Shown here: positions 34,917 through 43,657 of the stretch, in pieces
How positions within the stretch are numbered: the stretch's first letter is position 1
Layout of the letters: each line of letters starts with the position of its first letter
DNA from: Thalassospira profundimaris
GTDB lineage: Bacteria; Pseudomonadota; Alphaproteobacteria; Rhodospirillales; Thalassospiraceae
Direction: 5' to 3'
Length of the DNA: 64,000 bases
Assembly: GCF_003326795.1 (NCBI RefSeq)
Contig: NZ_JPWI01000001.1
Span: 496,001 to 560,000, forward strand
Notes under the pieces: model-generated
The model's database searches: none
Seen by the model: only the letters and a program-made list of their open reading frames with translations
What the model was told of the DNA's origin: nothing
Program-made: the position numbers and the translations under genes

Positions 34917-34952
34917 AAACAGGCCCGTCAAATTGCGGGCCTGTTTTTTGGG
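34917..34952. terminator. Terminator between racemase and GntR genes
   Basis: AAACAGGCCCG (34917-34927) and CGGGCCTGTTT (34936-34946) form an 11-bp stem around an 8-base loop, followed by a T-run on the plus strand. It ends the importer operon and can also serve the convergent GntR gene. Confidence 0.92.
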
Positions 34953-34974
34953 GGGGGCAATGTCGCCTTGGGGC

Positions 34975-35646
34975 CTAGCTTTGCTTAAGGGCCTGTTCGA
35001 CCTGTGCCAGATGGCGGCGCATCGCGTCTTCGGCTGATTTGGGGTCACGCTGTTCGATGGCGTCGACAATATCACGATGCTGGGCGCTCAGATCGTTGAT
35101 CAGGCTGTCGGAATGGCTGCTTTCGCGCAGTCGTGCCCATGCCGCATCACGCCGCACGGCATTGACGGCTTCGAACACGGCCAGAAACAGGGTGTTTTTA
35201 ACCGATTCCGCCAGTTTCTGATGGAAAGCTGCGTCCCACTTTTCATATTCGCCCTGAGTGGTGGCGCGGGCGGCGTTATCTACCATGATCCGCATCGCAT
35301 CAATATCGGCCTGCGATGCGCGCAGGGCGGCAAAGCGTGCCATGGATGGTTCGATTTCCTGGCGGACTTCCATGATTTCAAAGGGGCTGGTTTTGGTGGC
35401 AATGCCTTCAAGCTTGCGCAGACGTGGTGTGGGCGGAGTGCCGACGAAAGTACCTTGTCCCTGTCGACGCCAGATCAGGCCTTCTGCTTCGAGAAGATCA
35501 AGCGCCTTGCGCAGCGCCCGGCGTCCGACGTCAAGCTGTTCGGCCAGATTGCGTTCGGCGATTACCCGGCCGTCTTTGACATATTCACCGCGGGCAAAAC
35601 CGGATTTAAGCTTTTCAGCCAATCCGTGGGTCGCAAGGTCATTCAT
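34975..35646 (-). CDS. GntR family regulator (FadR/FCD subfamily)
   Basis: A 223-residue regulator with an N-terminal winged HTH (VIAERNLAEQLDVGRRALRKALDLLEAEGLIWRRQGQGTFVG) and a C-terminal FCD domain (about 85-220; EIEPSMARFAALRASQAD, WDAAFHQKLAES). The ATG at 35646 follows an in-frame GTG at 35652. Inverted copies of CCGAACCAATCC lie 35-90 bases upstream and related sites precede the TSUP and tctC genes, so it probably autoregulates and controls the whole transport locus. Confidence 0.88.
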   Translation of the reverse strand: MNDLATHGLAEKLKSGFARGEYVKDGRVIAERNLAEQLDVGRRALRKALDLLEAEGLIWRRQGQGTFVGTPPTPRLRKLEGIATKTSPFEIMEVRQEIEPSMARFAALRASQADIDAMRIMVDNAARATTQGEYEKWDAAFHQKLAESVKNTLFLAVFEAVNAVRRDAAWARLRESSHSDSLINDLSAQHRDIVDAIEQRDPKSAEDAMRRHLAQVEQALKQS

Positions 35647-35680
35647 GGTCACTATTCTTTTTTTATGGCGTTCCCTGTTT

Positions 35681-35736
35681 CCGAACCAATCCGCACCTAT
35701 TCTTGCGAGGTGCCATTTCCCAGAGGACTGGTTCGG
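35681..35736. promoter_or_regulatory. Inverted pair of AACCAATCC motifs upstream of the GntR gene
   Basis: CCGAACCAATCC at 35681-35692 (plus) and GGACTGGTTCGG at 35725-35736, whose complement is CCGAACCAGTCC, one base different. The 32-base spacing and position fit an operator for the adjacent GntR. Confidence 0.65.
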
Positions 35737-35759
35737 ATCGAAAGTCTTGATCCTGGATG

Positions 35760-36572
35760 TCAGTTAAGCAGATCGTAGAACATCCGCAAAGAGGTTACCG
35801 CCAGAAACAGGCCGAAACACATGCGCAGTGCCCGTCTCGGGATGGTATGTGCGATGCGCGCACCAATCGGGGCGCACAGAACCGTCATCGGGATCAGAAG
35901 GGCCGCTGCCAGAACGTTCACATAACCGATCGAGAAGGGCGGGCGTCCGTCTACGCCGATACCTGACATGGCATATCCGATTGTACCGGGCAGGGCGATG
36001 ATCAGGCCGATCGCCGCCGCCGTTCCGACCGCGCGGCGGATGTCATAGCCGAGGAAATTCAGGACGGGGACGCAAATGGTACCGCCACCAATCCCCATCA
36101 TGGCAGACAGGCTGCCCGCCAGAACGCCAAGAACCGCCCAGACAGATTTGGGCGGGTTTTTCGCCTCGTCGGTTTCACGGTCCTTGACCAGTATCATGTT
36201 GGCGGCAACCAGCAGAGCCACAACGGCAAAGACAATGGTCAGAACCCGGCCATCGGCAAGGCCGCCAATGGCCGTACCGATGATGACGCCGACAACAATG
36301 GCCGGGCCCCAATGTTTCAACAGGGCAATATCGACCGAGCCTTTTTTGTAATGGCTGCGGGTCGAGGAAATGGCGGTTGCGATGATTGTCGTCAGCGAGG
36401 TGGCGACTGCAACCTGCATGCGGAGCGACTCGTCAACACCCATGGTTGTCAAAAAGTGATAGAGCACCGGGACAATAACAATCCCGCCGCCTACGCCCAG
36501 CAAGCCCGCCATAATGCCGCCGACAACGCCGGCAAACAGCATTGCAGCGCCCCAGACCAGATAGAGGCTCAT
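35760..36572 (-). CDS. TauE/SafE (TSUP) family membrane exporter
   Basis: A 270-residue protein with about eight hydrophobic helices and the repeated glycine-rich family motif (GLLGVGGGIVIVPVL in the first half and MMGIGGGTICVPVL in the second). TSUP proteins export sulfite, sulfoacetate or other organosulfur anions. Start chosen at ATG 36572 (MSLYLVWGA) with GAAGG close upstream; in-frame ATGs at 36593 and 36608 are possible but the motif at 36595 would then overlap the coding start. Convergent direction is away from tctC across a shared control region. Confidence 0.85.
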   Translation of the reverse strand: MSLYLVWGAAMLFAGVVGGIMAGLLGVGGGIVIVPVLYHFLTTMGVDESLRMQVAVATSLTTIIATAISSTRSHYKKGSVDIALLKHWGPAIVVGVIIGTAIGGLADGRVLTIVFAVVALLVAANMILVKDRETDEAKNPPKSVWAVLGVLAGSLSAMMGIGGGTICVPVLNFLGYDIRRAVGTAAAIGLIIALPGTIGYAMSGIGVDGRPPFSIGYVNVLAAALLIPMTVLCAPIGARIAHTIPRRALRMCFGLFLAVTSLRMFYDLLN

Positions 36573-36828
36573 GGTGCCTTCGATTTCAATCATTTCGAAC
36601 CAATCCAAACCAATTTTTGCGGTTATTTGCTATTTGTACTAACGCCAGACGGGACTGTTTGGCAACGATTTTGCGTAAAAAAGCCACGTATAAGGCGAAA
36701 AATACGTGGTTTAGCGTTTTTGGGGTTGCGAAGACAAAGTTACGATGACAACAATATGTCGACAAAATGAAGGAACCAAAAAATAATTGGTTTCGATTGA
36801 TCCAGTTCATTTATCAGGAGGCACTGAG
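36573..36828. promoter_or_regulatory. Divergent control region TSUP versus tctC with several repeats
   Basis: TCGAACCAATCC (36595-36606) followed directly by AAACCAAT (36607-36614) form a 10-bp direct repeat. TCGAAACCAAT occurs inverted at 36786-36796. A separate perfect dyad CCACGTAT (36684-36691) / ATACGTGG (36702-36709) has a 10-base spacer. These are probable operators for the GntR at 34975 and perhaps a second factor. Confidence 0.6.
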
Positions 36829-37773
36829 ATGTTCCGCAAGATTGCCGTTGCCGCCGGTCTGATGGCAGCCGCCATTGCAGGCCCAGCGCAGGCACAGGAC
36901 TATCCCGAAAAACCGATCGAATTCATTGTTCCGTGGGGCCCGGGTGGCGGTAGCGACACGTTGATGCGCCTTGTCGCACAGGGTCTTGCTGAGGAAACTG
37001 GTCAGGCAGTGCCTGTCATCAACATGCCCGGTGTTGGTGGTAATATCGGTTTGGCCGAATTCGCCAAACGCCCGGCAGATGGTTATACCATTTCCCAGAT
37101 CCACGAAGGTTTGCTGATTTCCAATGGTACAGGCATCACCGACCTGAACTGGGACAGCTTCATGCCGATCGCGCTGGTGACCTCGTCGCCGCAGTATCTG
37201 ACCTTCTCCAAGAACGAGAACTTCTCGACCTTTGAAGAAATGGTCGCCTTTGCCAAGGATCATCCGGGTGCGGTTCGCGCCGGTGTGACCCTTGCCGGTG
37301 TTCCGCATCTTCACATGGCGATGATCGAAGATGCGTTCGACATCCAGTTCTCCTATGTCGGTTACGAAGGTACCGGTCAGCGTATCCGTGCACTGGTTGG
37401 CGGTAACATTGATGTTGCCATCGGTGACGTATCCTCTGCCGGTCAGTTTGTTGAAAATGGCGATCTGATCTTTGCTGCCGTCGGTATGCCGGAACGTACC
37501 GCAGACGAGCCGAATGTTCGCACCTTCAAGGAACTGGGCCATGATCTTGATCTGGCTGTGACCCGTGGTGTTGTTCTGCCCAAGGGCACCCCGCAGGATG
37601 TTGCTGACGCTCTTGAAGCCCACCTTGAAAAAGTCATGCAGAACGAAGACGTTCGCACCAAAATCAAGAATGTTGGCTCCGAAGCTGTTTTCCTTGGTCA
37701 GGACGCTTACAAAGCCTATCTCGGCAAACTGTCCGAGACGGTTGATCGTCTGGTTGGCAAGCTCGCAGGATGA
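36829..37773 (+). CDS. tctC: Tripartite tricarboxylate transporter, periplasmic binding protein (TctC)
   Basis: A 314-residue secreted protein with a signal peptide cleaved at AQAQDYP. The mature start DYPEKPIEFIVPWGPGGGSD is the Bug/TctC signature, and GVGGNIGLAEFAKRPADGYT follows. AGGAGG lies seven bases before ATG 36829. It delivers a carboxylate or other small anion to the TctAB membrane part encoded next. The ligand of TctC proteins cannot be read from sequence; the GGT downstream suggests a gamma-glutamyl compound. Confidence 0.93.
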   Translation: MFRKIAVAAGLMAAAIAGPAQAQDYPEKPIEFIVPWGPGGGSDTLMRLVAQGLAEETGQAVPVINMPGVGGNIGLAEFAKRPADGYTISQIHEGLLISNGTGITDLNWDSFMPIALVTSSPQYLTFSKNENFSTFEEMVAFAKDHPGAVRAGVTLAGVPHLHMAMIEDAFDIQFSYVGYEGTGQRIRALVGGNIDVAIGDVSSAGQFVENGDLIFAAVGMPERTADEPNVRTFKELGHDLDLAVTRGVVLPKGTPQDVADALEAHLEKVMQNEDVRTKIKNVGSEAVFLGQDAYKAYLGKLSETVDRLVGKLAG

Positions 37774-38321
37774 CGAGCGGGTCTGAGAAATCAGCAGCAG
37801 CGGGTGCACTTGCACCCGCTGCTTCTCGTGCTAGGACCGAATTTGCACGGCTGGTTTCCTACGTCGTTTTCGGGCTGGGTTCGGTCTATTTGTCGATGCG
37901 CGCGGGTGAGTTGCCGACGTCACGCTGGGAACCGCTGGGGGCCGGGTCATTCCCGCAACTGGTCTTTGCCGTTCTGGCAGGCCTGTGCCTGATTTCAGCG
38001 ATTCGCGCGGTCATGGATATTCGCAAAGCCGGACAGCTTGATGGTCTTGCCGCAGCACTTTGTGGCTGGGTCAAGGTTCGCAGGATCTCCTTCGCCCTGT
38101 TCGGCTTGCTGGTTGCCTATCTTGCCGTCTTGCCGTTTGCCGGTTTCTCGCTGGCGACATTTGTCTTTCTGCTGATCACCCAGCTGATGATCGCAGGCAT
38201 TTCGAAAAAGACCTTCATTCAGTCCGTGGTCGCTGCCCTGATTTTCTCGGTTGGCTTGAACCTGCTGTTTGCAGAAGTCTTTAACGTATTTCTCCCGCGC
38301 GGCGTGCTGTTCGCGGGCTAA
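37770..38321 (+). CDS. tctB: Tripartite tricarboxylate transporter, small membrane subunit (TctB)
   Basis: A 183-residue protein with four hydrophobic helices typical of TctB. An N-terminal polar segment (about 30 residues) precedes the first helix (LVSYVVFGLGSVYL). Its ATG overlaps the tctC stop by four bases (ATGA), so translation is coupled. Its end is 15 bases from tctA. Confidence 0.9.
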   Translation: MTSGSEKSAAAGALAPAASRARTEFARLVSYVVFGLGSVYLSMRAGELPTSRWEPLGAGSFPQLVFAVLAGLCLISAIRAVMDIRKAGQLDGLAAALCGWVKVRRISFALFGLLVAYLAVLPFAGFSLATFVFLLITQLMIAGISKKTFIQSVVAALIFSVGLNLLFAEVFNVFLPRGVLFAG

Positions 38322-38336
38322 CAGAAGTTTACGATC

Positions 38337-39860
38337 ATGTTGGATGCATTTCTTGCCGGTGCCCATCAGGTTTTCGCATTCGATACCCTGATTTACATGC
38401 TGATCGGTTCCGTGGCCGGGATCGTCGCAGCCGCCATTCCCGGCTTTACCGTGACCATGGCCATCATCCTGACATTGCCGCTGACCTTTACCATGGACCC
38501 GCTTCAGGGGGTTTCGGTGATGTTGTCGGTTTATGTCGGGGGCTATACCGGGGGTCTGATCAGTGCGGCTCTTCTGGGTATTCCCGGAACGCCAAGTTCG
38601 GTTGCCACGACCTTCGATGCCTTTCCGATGGCACGCGGCGGGGAGCCGGGACGCGCCCTTTCACTTGGTGTCTGGGCTTCGTTTTTCGGGACAGTGATTT
38701 CCACCATCATCCTGATTGTTGCCGCCCCGCCTTTGGCGCTGATCGCGGTTAAACTTGGTCCGTGGGAATATTTCTCGCTGATCGTGTTTGCCCTGACGAT
38801 TGTTGCAAGCCTTGTGGGCAACTCGTTGATGCGTGGTCTGATTGCCGGTGTCATTGGTCTTGGTCTTGCGACCATCGGGCCGGATCCGATGATGGGTCGC
38901 CCGCGTCTTACATTTGAGTCCGACATCCTGATGCCGGGTCTGCCGTTCCTGATTGTCCTGATCGGTATTTTTGCCATCAGCCAGCTGATGGGCGAGGTTG
39001 AGGATCACGGCAAAAAAGACACCAAGGGGGCATTGATCCCCGACGTGATCGAATTCAAGACCTGGGCTGTGATGCGCGAAGTTCTGATGCATCCGGTCAA
39101 TCTGGTACGTTCGTCGCTGATCGGTGTGTTTATTGGTGCCTTGCCGGGTGCCGGTGGATCAATTGCCAACCTGCTGGCTTATGACCAGGCCAAGCGCAGC
39201 TCCAAAACGCCTGAGGAATTTGGCAAGGGCAACCCGGACGGCGTGATCGCATCCGAGGCTGGAAACTCTGCCACGGCGGGTGGCGGGCTGATCCCGATGA
39301 TTGCCCTGGGTATTCCGGGATCGGCGGTTGATGCGATCCTGATGGCGGCTCTTATGGTGCATGGCATCTCGGTGGGTCCGCGTCTGATCATGGATAATGC
39401 GGATCTGGCCTATGGCATGTTCGTTGCCATGATTGTGGCCTCGCTGATGATGCTGGTGGTTTGTGTGCTGTCGATGCGTCTGTTCCTGCGCGTGACTGAC
39501 ATTCCCAAGCAGTTCATTGTGCCGACAGTGATGATTTGCTGTGTGATCGGGGCCTTTGCGCTCAATAACCGGGTGTCTGACCTTTATCTGCTTGGTGCGA
39601 TCGGTCTGGTCGGTTACGGGTTGAAGTCGCTTGATTACCCGCTGGCACCGCTGGTGCTTGGTGTGATCCTTGGTCCGATCGCTGAGACCAACCTGCGTCG
39701 CGCGCTGATGAGTGACGGTGACTGGACTGTATTCTTTACCCGTCCGATTTCGGCGGTCTTGCTGGCTGCTGCCCTGCTGTCTGTTATCTTCAGCGTTCGC
39801 TCGGTTCTGAAGATGCGTAAAAAAGACCGTCCTGCCACCGATGAACAAGACGGCGATTAA
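38337..39860 (+). CDS. tctA: Tripartite tricarboxylate transporter, large membrane subunit (TctA)
   Basis: A 507-residue inner-membrane channel subunit with about twelve helices and the conserved family blocks AAIPGFTVTMAIILTLPLTF, GGYTGGLISAALLGIPGTP and GALPGAGGSIANLLAYDQAK. Length is typical. It forms a secondary transporter with TctB. No strong ribosome-binding site is seen before ATG 38337, consistent with coupling to tctB. Confidence 0.95.
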   Translation: MLDAFLAGAHQVFAFDTLIYMLIGSVAGIVAAAIPGFTVTMAIILTLPLTFTMDPLQGVSVMLSVYVGGYTGGLISAALLGIPGTPSSVATTFDAFPMARGGEPGRALSLGVWASFFGTVISTIILIVAAPPLALIAVKLGPWEYFSLIVFALTIVASLVGNSLMRGLIAGVIGLGLATIGPDPMMGRPRLTFESDILMPGLPFLIVLIGIFAISQLMGEVEDHGKKDTKGALIPDVIEFKTWAVMREVLMHPVNLVRSSLIGVFIGALPGAGGSIANLLAYDQAKRSSKTPEEFGKGNPDGVIASEAGNSATAGGGLIPMIALGIPGSAVDAILMAALMVHGISVGPRLIMDNADLAYGMFVAMIVASLMMLVVCVLSMRLFLRVTDIPKQFIVPTVMICCVIGAFALNNRVSDLYLLGAIGLVGYGLKSLDYPLAPLVLGVILGPIAETNLRRALMSDGDWTVFFTRPISAVLLAAALLSVIFSVRSVLKMRKKDRPATDEQDGD

Positions 39861-39881
39861 GCCCACGATCAGGAGACTCCA

Positions 39882-41480
39882 ATGAAACTTCGTCACGACG
39901 CGCTTTATGCCTCACGCCGGTCACCGGTTCTGGCGCGCAACATGGTTTCCACATCCCAGCCGCTTGCGGCACAGGCCGGTCTTCGCATGTTGCTGGCGGG
40001 CGGGAATGCTGCCGATGCGGCGCTGGCCTCGGCCATTGCCCTGACCGTGGTCGAGCCGACCGGCAACGGGCTTGGTTCCGATGCCTATGCCATCATCTGG
40101 GATGGCAAGGAACTGCATGGTCTGAATGCGTCGGGTCGGGCCCCTGCGGCCTGGAACCCGGAACGCTTTGCAGGCCAGGACACGATGCCACAGCGCGGAT
40201 GGGAATCGGTCACCACACCGGGGGCTGTATCTTCATGGCGTGCGATTTCCGAGAAATTCGGCAAGCTTCCGTTTGAAAAGCTGTTCGAACCGGCCATCGA
40301 ATATGCATCGCGTGGCTTTGCAGTATCCCCCATCATCGCGACCCTTTGGGAAAAGGGTGGTGATCTTTTGGGCAAGCAGCCGGGCTTTGCCGAGGCCTTC
40401 CTGCCCGGTGGCAAGGCCCCCAAGGCGGGCGAGCTGTTTGTCAACAAGGCTGCTGCTGAAAGCCTGATCGATATCGCCGAAACCAAGGGCGAGAGTTTCT
40501 ATCGCGGCAAGCTTGCATCGAAAATTGCGGCTTTTGCCCGTGAAAATGGTGCAGCCTTGTCCGAAGAGGATCTTGGCAATCATCAGGCTGACTGGGTCGG
40601 GACGATCTCGCAATCGTTTGGCAAGGTGAAGCTGCATGAAATTCCGCCAAACGGGCAGGGGATTTCAGCCCTGATCGCGCTGGGGATCCTGCGTCATACC
40701 AATATCGCAGATTATGAACCCGATTCCACCGAGGCGCTGCATCTTGAAATCGAAGCGATGAAACTGGCCTTTGCCGATATGCGGGCCTATGTCGCCGATC
40801 TTGACTACATGACCGATGTCACGGTCGAACATCTTTTGTCCGATGACTATCTGAAATCCCGTGCCGCCCTGATTGATGCCAGCAAGGCCCAGGATTTCAA
40901 AGCCGGTGCACCAAAGCATGGCGGGACGGTCTATGTGACTGCGGCGGATGAAAGCGGCATGATGGTGTCCTTTATCCAGTCGAACTATATGGGCTTCGGG
41001 TCCGGTGTTGTGGTGCCGGGAACCTCGATCAGTCTGCAGAACCGGGGTCACGGTTTCAGCCTTAAAGATGGTCACCCCAACTTCGTCAAAGGTGGAAAAC
41101 GTCCGTTCCAGACCATCATTCCGGCCTTTTTGATGGGCGATGACGGCAACCCGGTCATGAGCTTTGGCGTCATGGGCGGACCGATGCAGGCACAGGGGCA
41201 TTTGCAAATGACCTTGCGCACCCAGCTTTGGGGACAGGATCCGCAAACGGCTGTTGATGCACCGCGCTGGCAGGCTCTTTCGGGGCTTGAGGTCGCTGTT
41301 GAAGCCTCGGTCGGTGCTGATGTGATCGAGGCCCTGAAGGCCAAGGGGCATGCGATCAAGGTCGAGGCACCTGACAGCACCAATTTCGGTTTTGGGGGCG
41401 CTCAGCTGATTGCCAAGACCGATGCCGGATATGTGGCTGGTTCTGATCCGCGCAAGGATGGTTGCGCGGTTGGCTACTGA
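39882..41480 (+). CDS. ggt: Gamma-glutamyltransferase family hydrolase (cytoplasmic type)
   Basis: A 532-residue Ntn-hydrolase that would cleave gamma-glutamyl bonds of glutathione or related compounds. The proenzyme-cleavage/nucleophile Thr is at residue 349 in HGGTVYVTAADESG, and the gamma-glutamyl-binding MGFGSGVVVPGTSISLQNRG and MGGPMQAQGH segments are present. There is no signal peptide (starts MKLRHDALYASRRS), unlike periplasmic E. coli GGT, so the substrate is probably imported first. CAGGAG lies eight bases before ATG 39882. It is the last gene of the tct operon, followed by a strong terminator. Confidence 0.9.
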   Translation: MKLRHDALYASRRSPVLARNMVSTSQPLAAQAGLRMLLAGGNAADAALASAIALTVVEPTGNGLGSDAYAIIWDGKELHGLNASGRAPAAWNPERFAGQDTMPQRGWESVTTPGAVSSWRAISEKFGKLPFEKLFEPAIEYASRGFAVSPIIATLWEKGGDLLGKQPGFAEAFLPGGKAPKAGELFVNKAAAESLIDIAETKGESFYRGKLASKIAAFARENGAALSEEDLGNHQADWVGTISQSFGKVKLHEIPPNGQGISALIALGILRHTNIADYEPDSTEALHLEIEAMKLAFADMRAYVADLDYMTDVTVEHLLSDDYLKSRAALIDASKAQDFKAGAPKHGGTVYVTAADESGMMVSFIQSNYMGFGSGVVVPGTSISLQNRGHGFSLKDGHPNFVKGGKRPFQTIIPAFLMGDDGNPVMSFGVMGGPMQAQGHLQMTLRTQLWGQDPQTAVDAPRWQALSGLEVAVEASVGADVIEALKAKGHAIKVEAPDSTNFGFGGAQLIAKTDAGYVAGSDPRKDGCAVGY

Positions 41481-41527
41481 TTACAGAACAGATTTTCAGA
41501 TCGGCATTCGCAGTCATCTGAATACCC

Positions 41528-41562
41528 GGCCGGCCCAGAAATGGGCCGGCCTTTTCTTTTTT
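41528..41562 (+). terminator. Terminator of the tctCBA-ggt operon
   Basis: GGCCGGCCC (41528-41536) and GGGCCGGCC (41543-41551) form a 9-bp GC stem with a 6-base loop, followed by TTTTCTTTTTT. Confidence 0.95.
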
Positions 41563-41826
41563 GAACTGTTGCGAGTCAGGCCAAAGGGCACCTGAGGATT
41601 TCCTGATTCTGTCAAGATGCAAATCACCGCATTTCAGGGGGATAGCCCATGCAAAAATGGCGTTTCGTGCAATCGACATCCGGGTATAGAGCATTCTGTC
41701 ATGGCGGAGTGCCAGTTCGGGCTTTGCGGATTCTTTCCCTGATGGCGACACATTCCTGCCCTGTTTTTTGTGCACAAGCACAATCAACAAATCGAAAAAA
41801 TCCAATGGTTGGTAGCGTATACAGGC
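41563..41826. promoter_or_regulatory. Upstream region of opgG
   Basis: Spacer with no convincing gene. A perfect palindrome TTGTGCACAA lies at 41768-41777, 50 bases before the opgG start, and an AT-rich stretch precedes it. Overlapping short frames here have no ribosome-binding sites. Confidence 0.4.
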
Positions 41827-43599
41827 ATGACGCAATATTTTCCTCAGCGCACAGCGCTGGCCCTAAAACATGTTTTTCTGGTCGCTTTGGCGTCCGGAAC
41901 TGTTTTGCTTGGCGCGTCATTGCCGGCATATGCACAGGCCAATGACCCTGCAGTTGTAACGACTGATCCGGCGGCAGCATCGGTATCAGACGCGTCCGGG
42001 CCTGTTGCATCCGCTGCAGCACCGGAAACAGCAGCACCGCAGAATGCGGGTGATGAAGCCGTAACCGTAACCGATAGCCAGGAAAATGATGCAGTACCGG
42101 GCACGCCACAGCCCGAGGATGAGCAAAAACCTGTCGTGAGCGCACCGGTCATGTTTGATCCGGAAATGGTGATTGATCGGGCGCGTAATCTGGCCAAGGC
42201 ACCGTTTGAAAATCCGCATCGCGAATTGCCCGATGTTCTGGCCAATCTGGGTTCTGATGATTACGACCAGATCCGCTTCAAGTCGCAGCGCGCCTTCTTT
42301 AATCCCGATAATTCGGACTTCTCGCTCGAGCTGTTCCATCCGGGCAACATGTATGATGTGCCGGTTGCGATCAATCTGGTGCGCGACGGCGAAGTACAGG
42401 TCATTCCGTTTTCGGCCGGTCTGTTTGATTTCGGCAAGACGGGCCTGTCGGGCAATGATTTCTCGACACAGGGCTATGCCGGTTTCCGTCTGCGCTATCC
42501 GTTATCCAACGTTGATAGCAGCGATGAACTGACCCGGTTCCTTGGCGCGTCCTATTTCCGCCTTCAGGGCGAAGGACAGTCGATTGGCCAGATGGCGCGC
42601 GGCCTTGCGATTGACCTTGCCGGACCAACCGGCGAGGAAATCCCGGTCTTCAAGGAATTCTGGATCGTCGAACCCAAAAAGGGCGATCAGACGATCACGG
42701 TCTATGGCCTTCTCGACAGTGCACGCGTTACCGGTGCCTTCCGGTTTGACATCAAACCGGGTACGCGCAGTCAGGCCGATGTGAAAGCCAATCTGTTTTT
42801 CCGCGATGGTGTGGAAAAGATCGGTATTGCGCCGCTTAATGGCATGTTCCTGTTTGGTGAACAGCGTCGCCGGTCGTTTGATGACTATCGCGGCGAGGTG
42901 CATTCAAGTGACGGGCTTCTGATCAATAACGGGCGCGGCGAATGGTTGTGGCGACCGCTTGATAACCCGGTTCATCTTCAGATGAGCTCGTTTCTGGATG
43001 AAAATCCCATTGGGTTCGGGCTTTTGCAGCGCGACCGGAATTTTGACCATTATCAGGACCTTGATCGCCGGTTTGATCGCCAGCCCGGATATTGGGTAAA
43101 GCCCAAGGGCAAATGGGGCAAGGGCCATGTCGAGCTGGTCGAAATTCCGAGCCCGTCTGAAACCAACGATAATATCGTTGCCTATTGGGTGCCTGAAACC
43201 AAACCGGTTGCAGGCGGTGAGATGACAATGGAATACAGCATCACCGCAATGCGCGACGGTGGTGGATTGCATGATCTGGCACAGGCCACCGACACACGCC
43301 TGATGCGAATTGCATCGCAAGGCGATGATGACGCGGGCCGGGCGCGGTTCGTCTTGAATTTTGCCGGTGGTGATCTGGATTATTTCATCAAGGATACCAA
43401 GAACCTGCACGCAGATGTCAGCGCATCGGAAGGCAAGCTTGAAAATATCCGCGTGATGCCCGATCCGGAAAATGGCGGTGTGCGCGTGTTCTTTGATCTG
43501 GTCGATGACAGTGATGCCGCATCAAGCAATTTGCGGGTGTTCCTTTTGCACAAGGACAAGGTCCTGAGCGAAACATGGACCATGCCCTGGGTCTTTTAA
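41827..43599 (+). CDS. opgG: Periplasmic glucan biosynthesis protein OpgG/MdoG
   Basis: A 590-residue periplasmic protein for osmoregulated periplasmic glucan (OPG) synthesis, acting on the beta-glucan backbone made by OpgH. Signal peptide cleaved near AYAQAND, then an unusual ~65-residue Ala/Pro/Asp-rich linker (to about residue 100) not typical of OpgG, followed by the conserved two-domain OpgG body (FDPEMVIDRARNLAKAPF, DDYDQIRFKSQRAFF, GEWLWRPLDNP, GYWVKPKGKWGKG). ATG 41827 is chosen over an in-frame GTG at 41770 because it gives a normal signal peptide. opgH follows after 58 bases. Confidence 0.93.
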   Translation: MTQYFPQRTALALKHVFLVALASGTVLLGASLPAYAQANDPAVVTTDPAAASVSDASGPVASAAAPETAAPQNAGDEAVTVTDSQENDAVPGTPQPEDEQKPVVSAPVMFDPEMVIDRARNLAKAPFENPHRELPDVLANLGSDDYDQIRFKSQRAFFNPDNSDFSLELFHPGNMYDVPVAINLVRDGEVQVIPFSAGLFDFGKTGLSGNDFSTQGYAGFRLRYPLSNVDSSDELTRFLGASYFRLQGEGQSIGQMARGLAIDLAGPTGEEIPVFKEFWIVEPKKGDQTITVYGLLDSARVTGAFRFDIKPGTRSQADVKANLFFRDGVEKIGIAPLNGMFLFGEQRRRSFDDYRGEVHSSDGLLINNGRGEWLWRPLDNPVHLQMSSFLDENPIGFGLLQRDRNFDHYQDLDRRFDRQPGYWVKPKGKWGKGHVELVEIPSPSETNDNIVAYWVPETKPVAGGEMTMEYSITAMRDGGGLHDLAQATDTRLMRIASQGDDDAGRARFVLNFAGGDLDYFIKDTKNLHADVSASEGKLENIRVMPDPENGGVRVFFDLVDDSDAASSNLRVFLLHKDKVLSETWTMPWVF

Positions 43600-43657
43600 A
43601 CCAGAACCGGCCCGCCCGTGATCCCGTGCCTTTATGAATGACTCGACAATCAGGTAA

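Noticed and set aside
41649-41945. 98-codon frame overlapping the opgG start
   Set aside because: No ribosome-binding site or recognisable feature, and it runs into the well-supported opgG frame.
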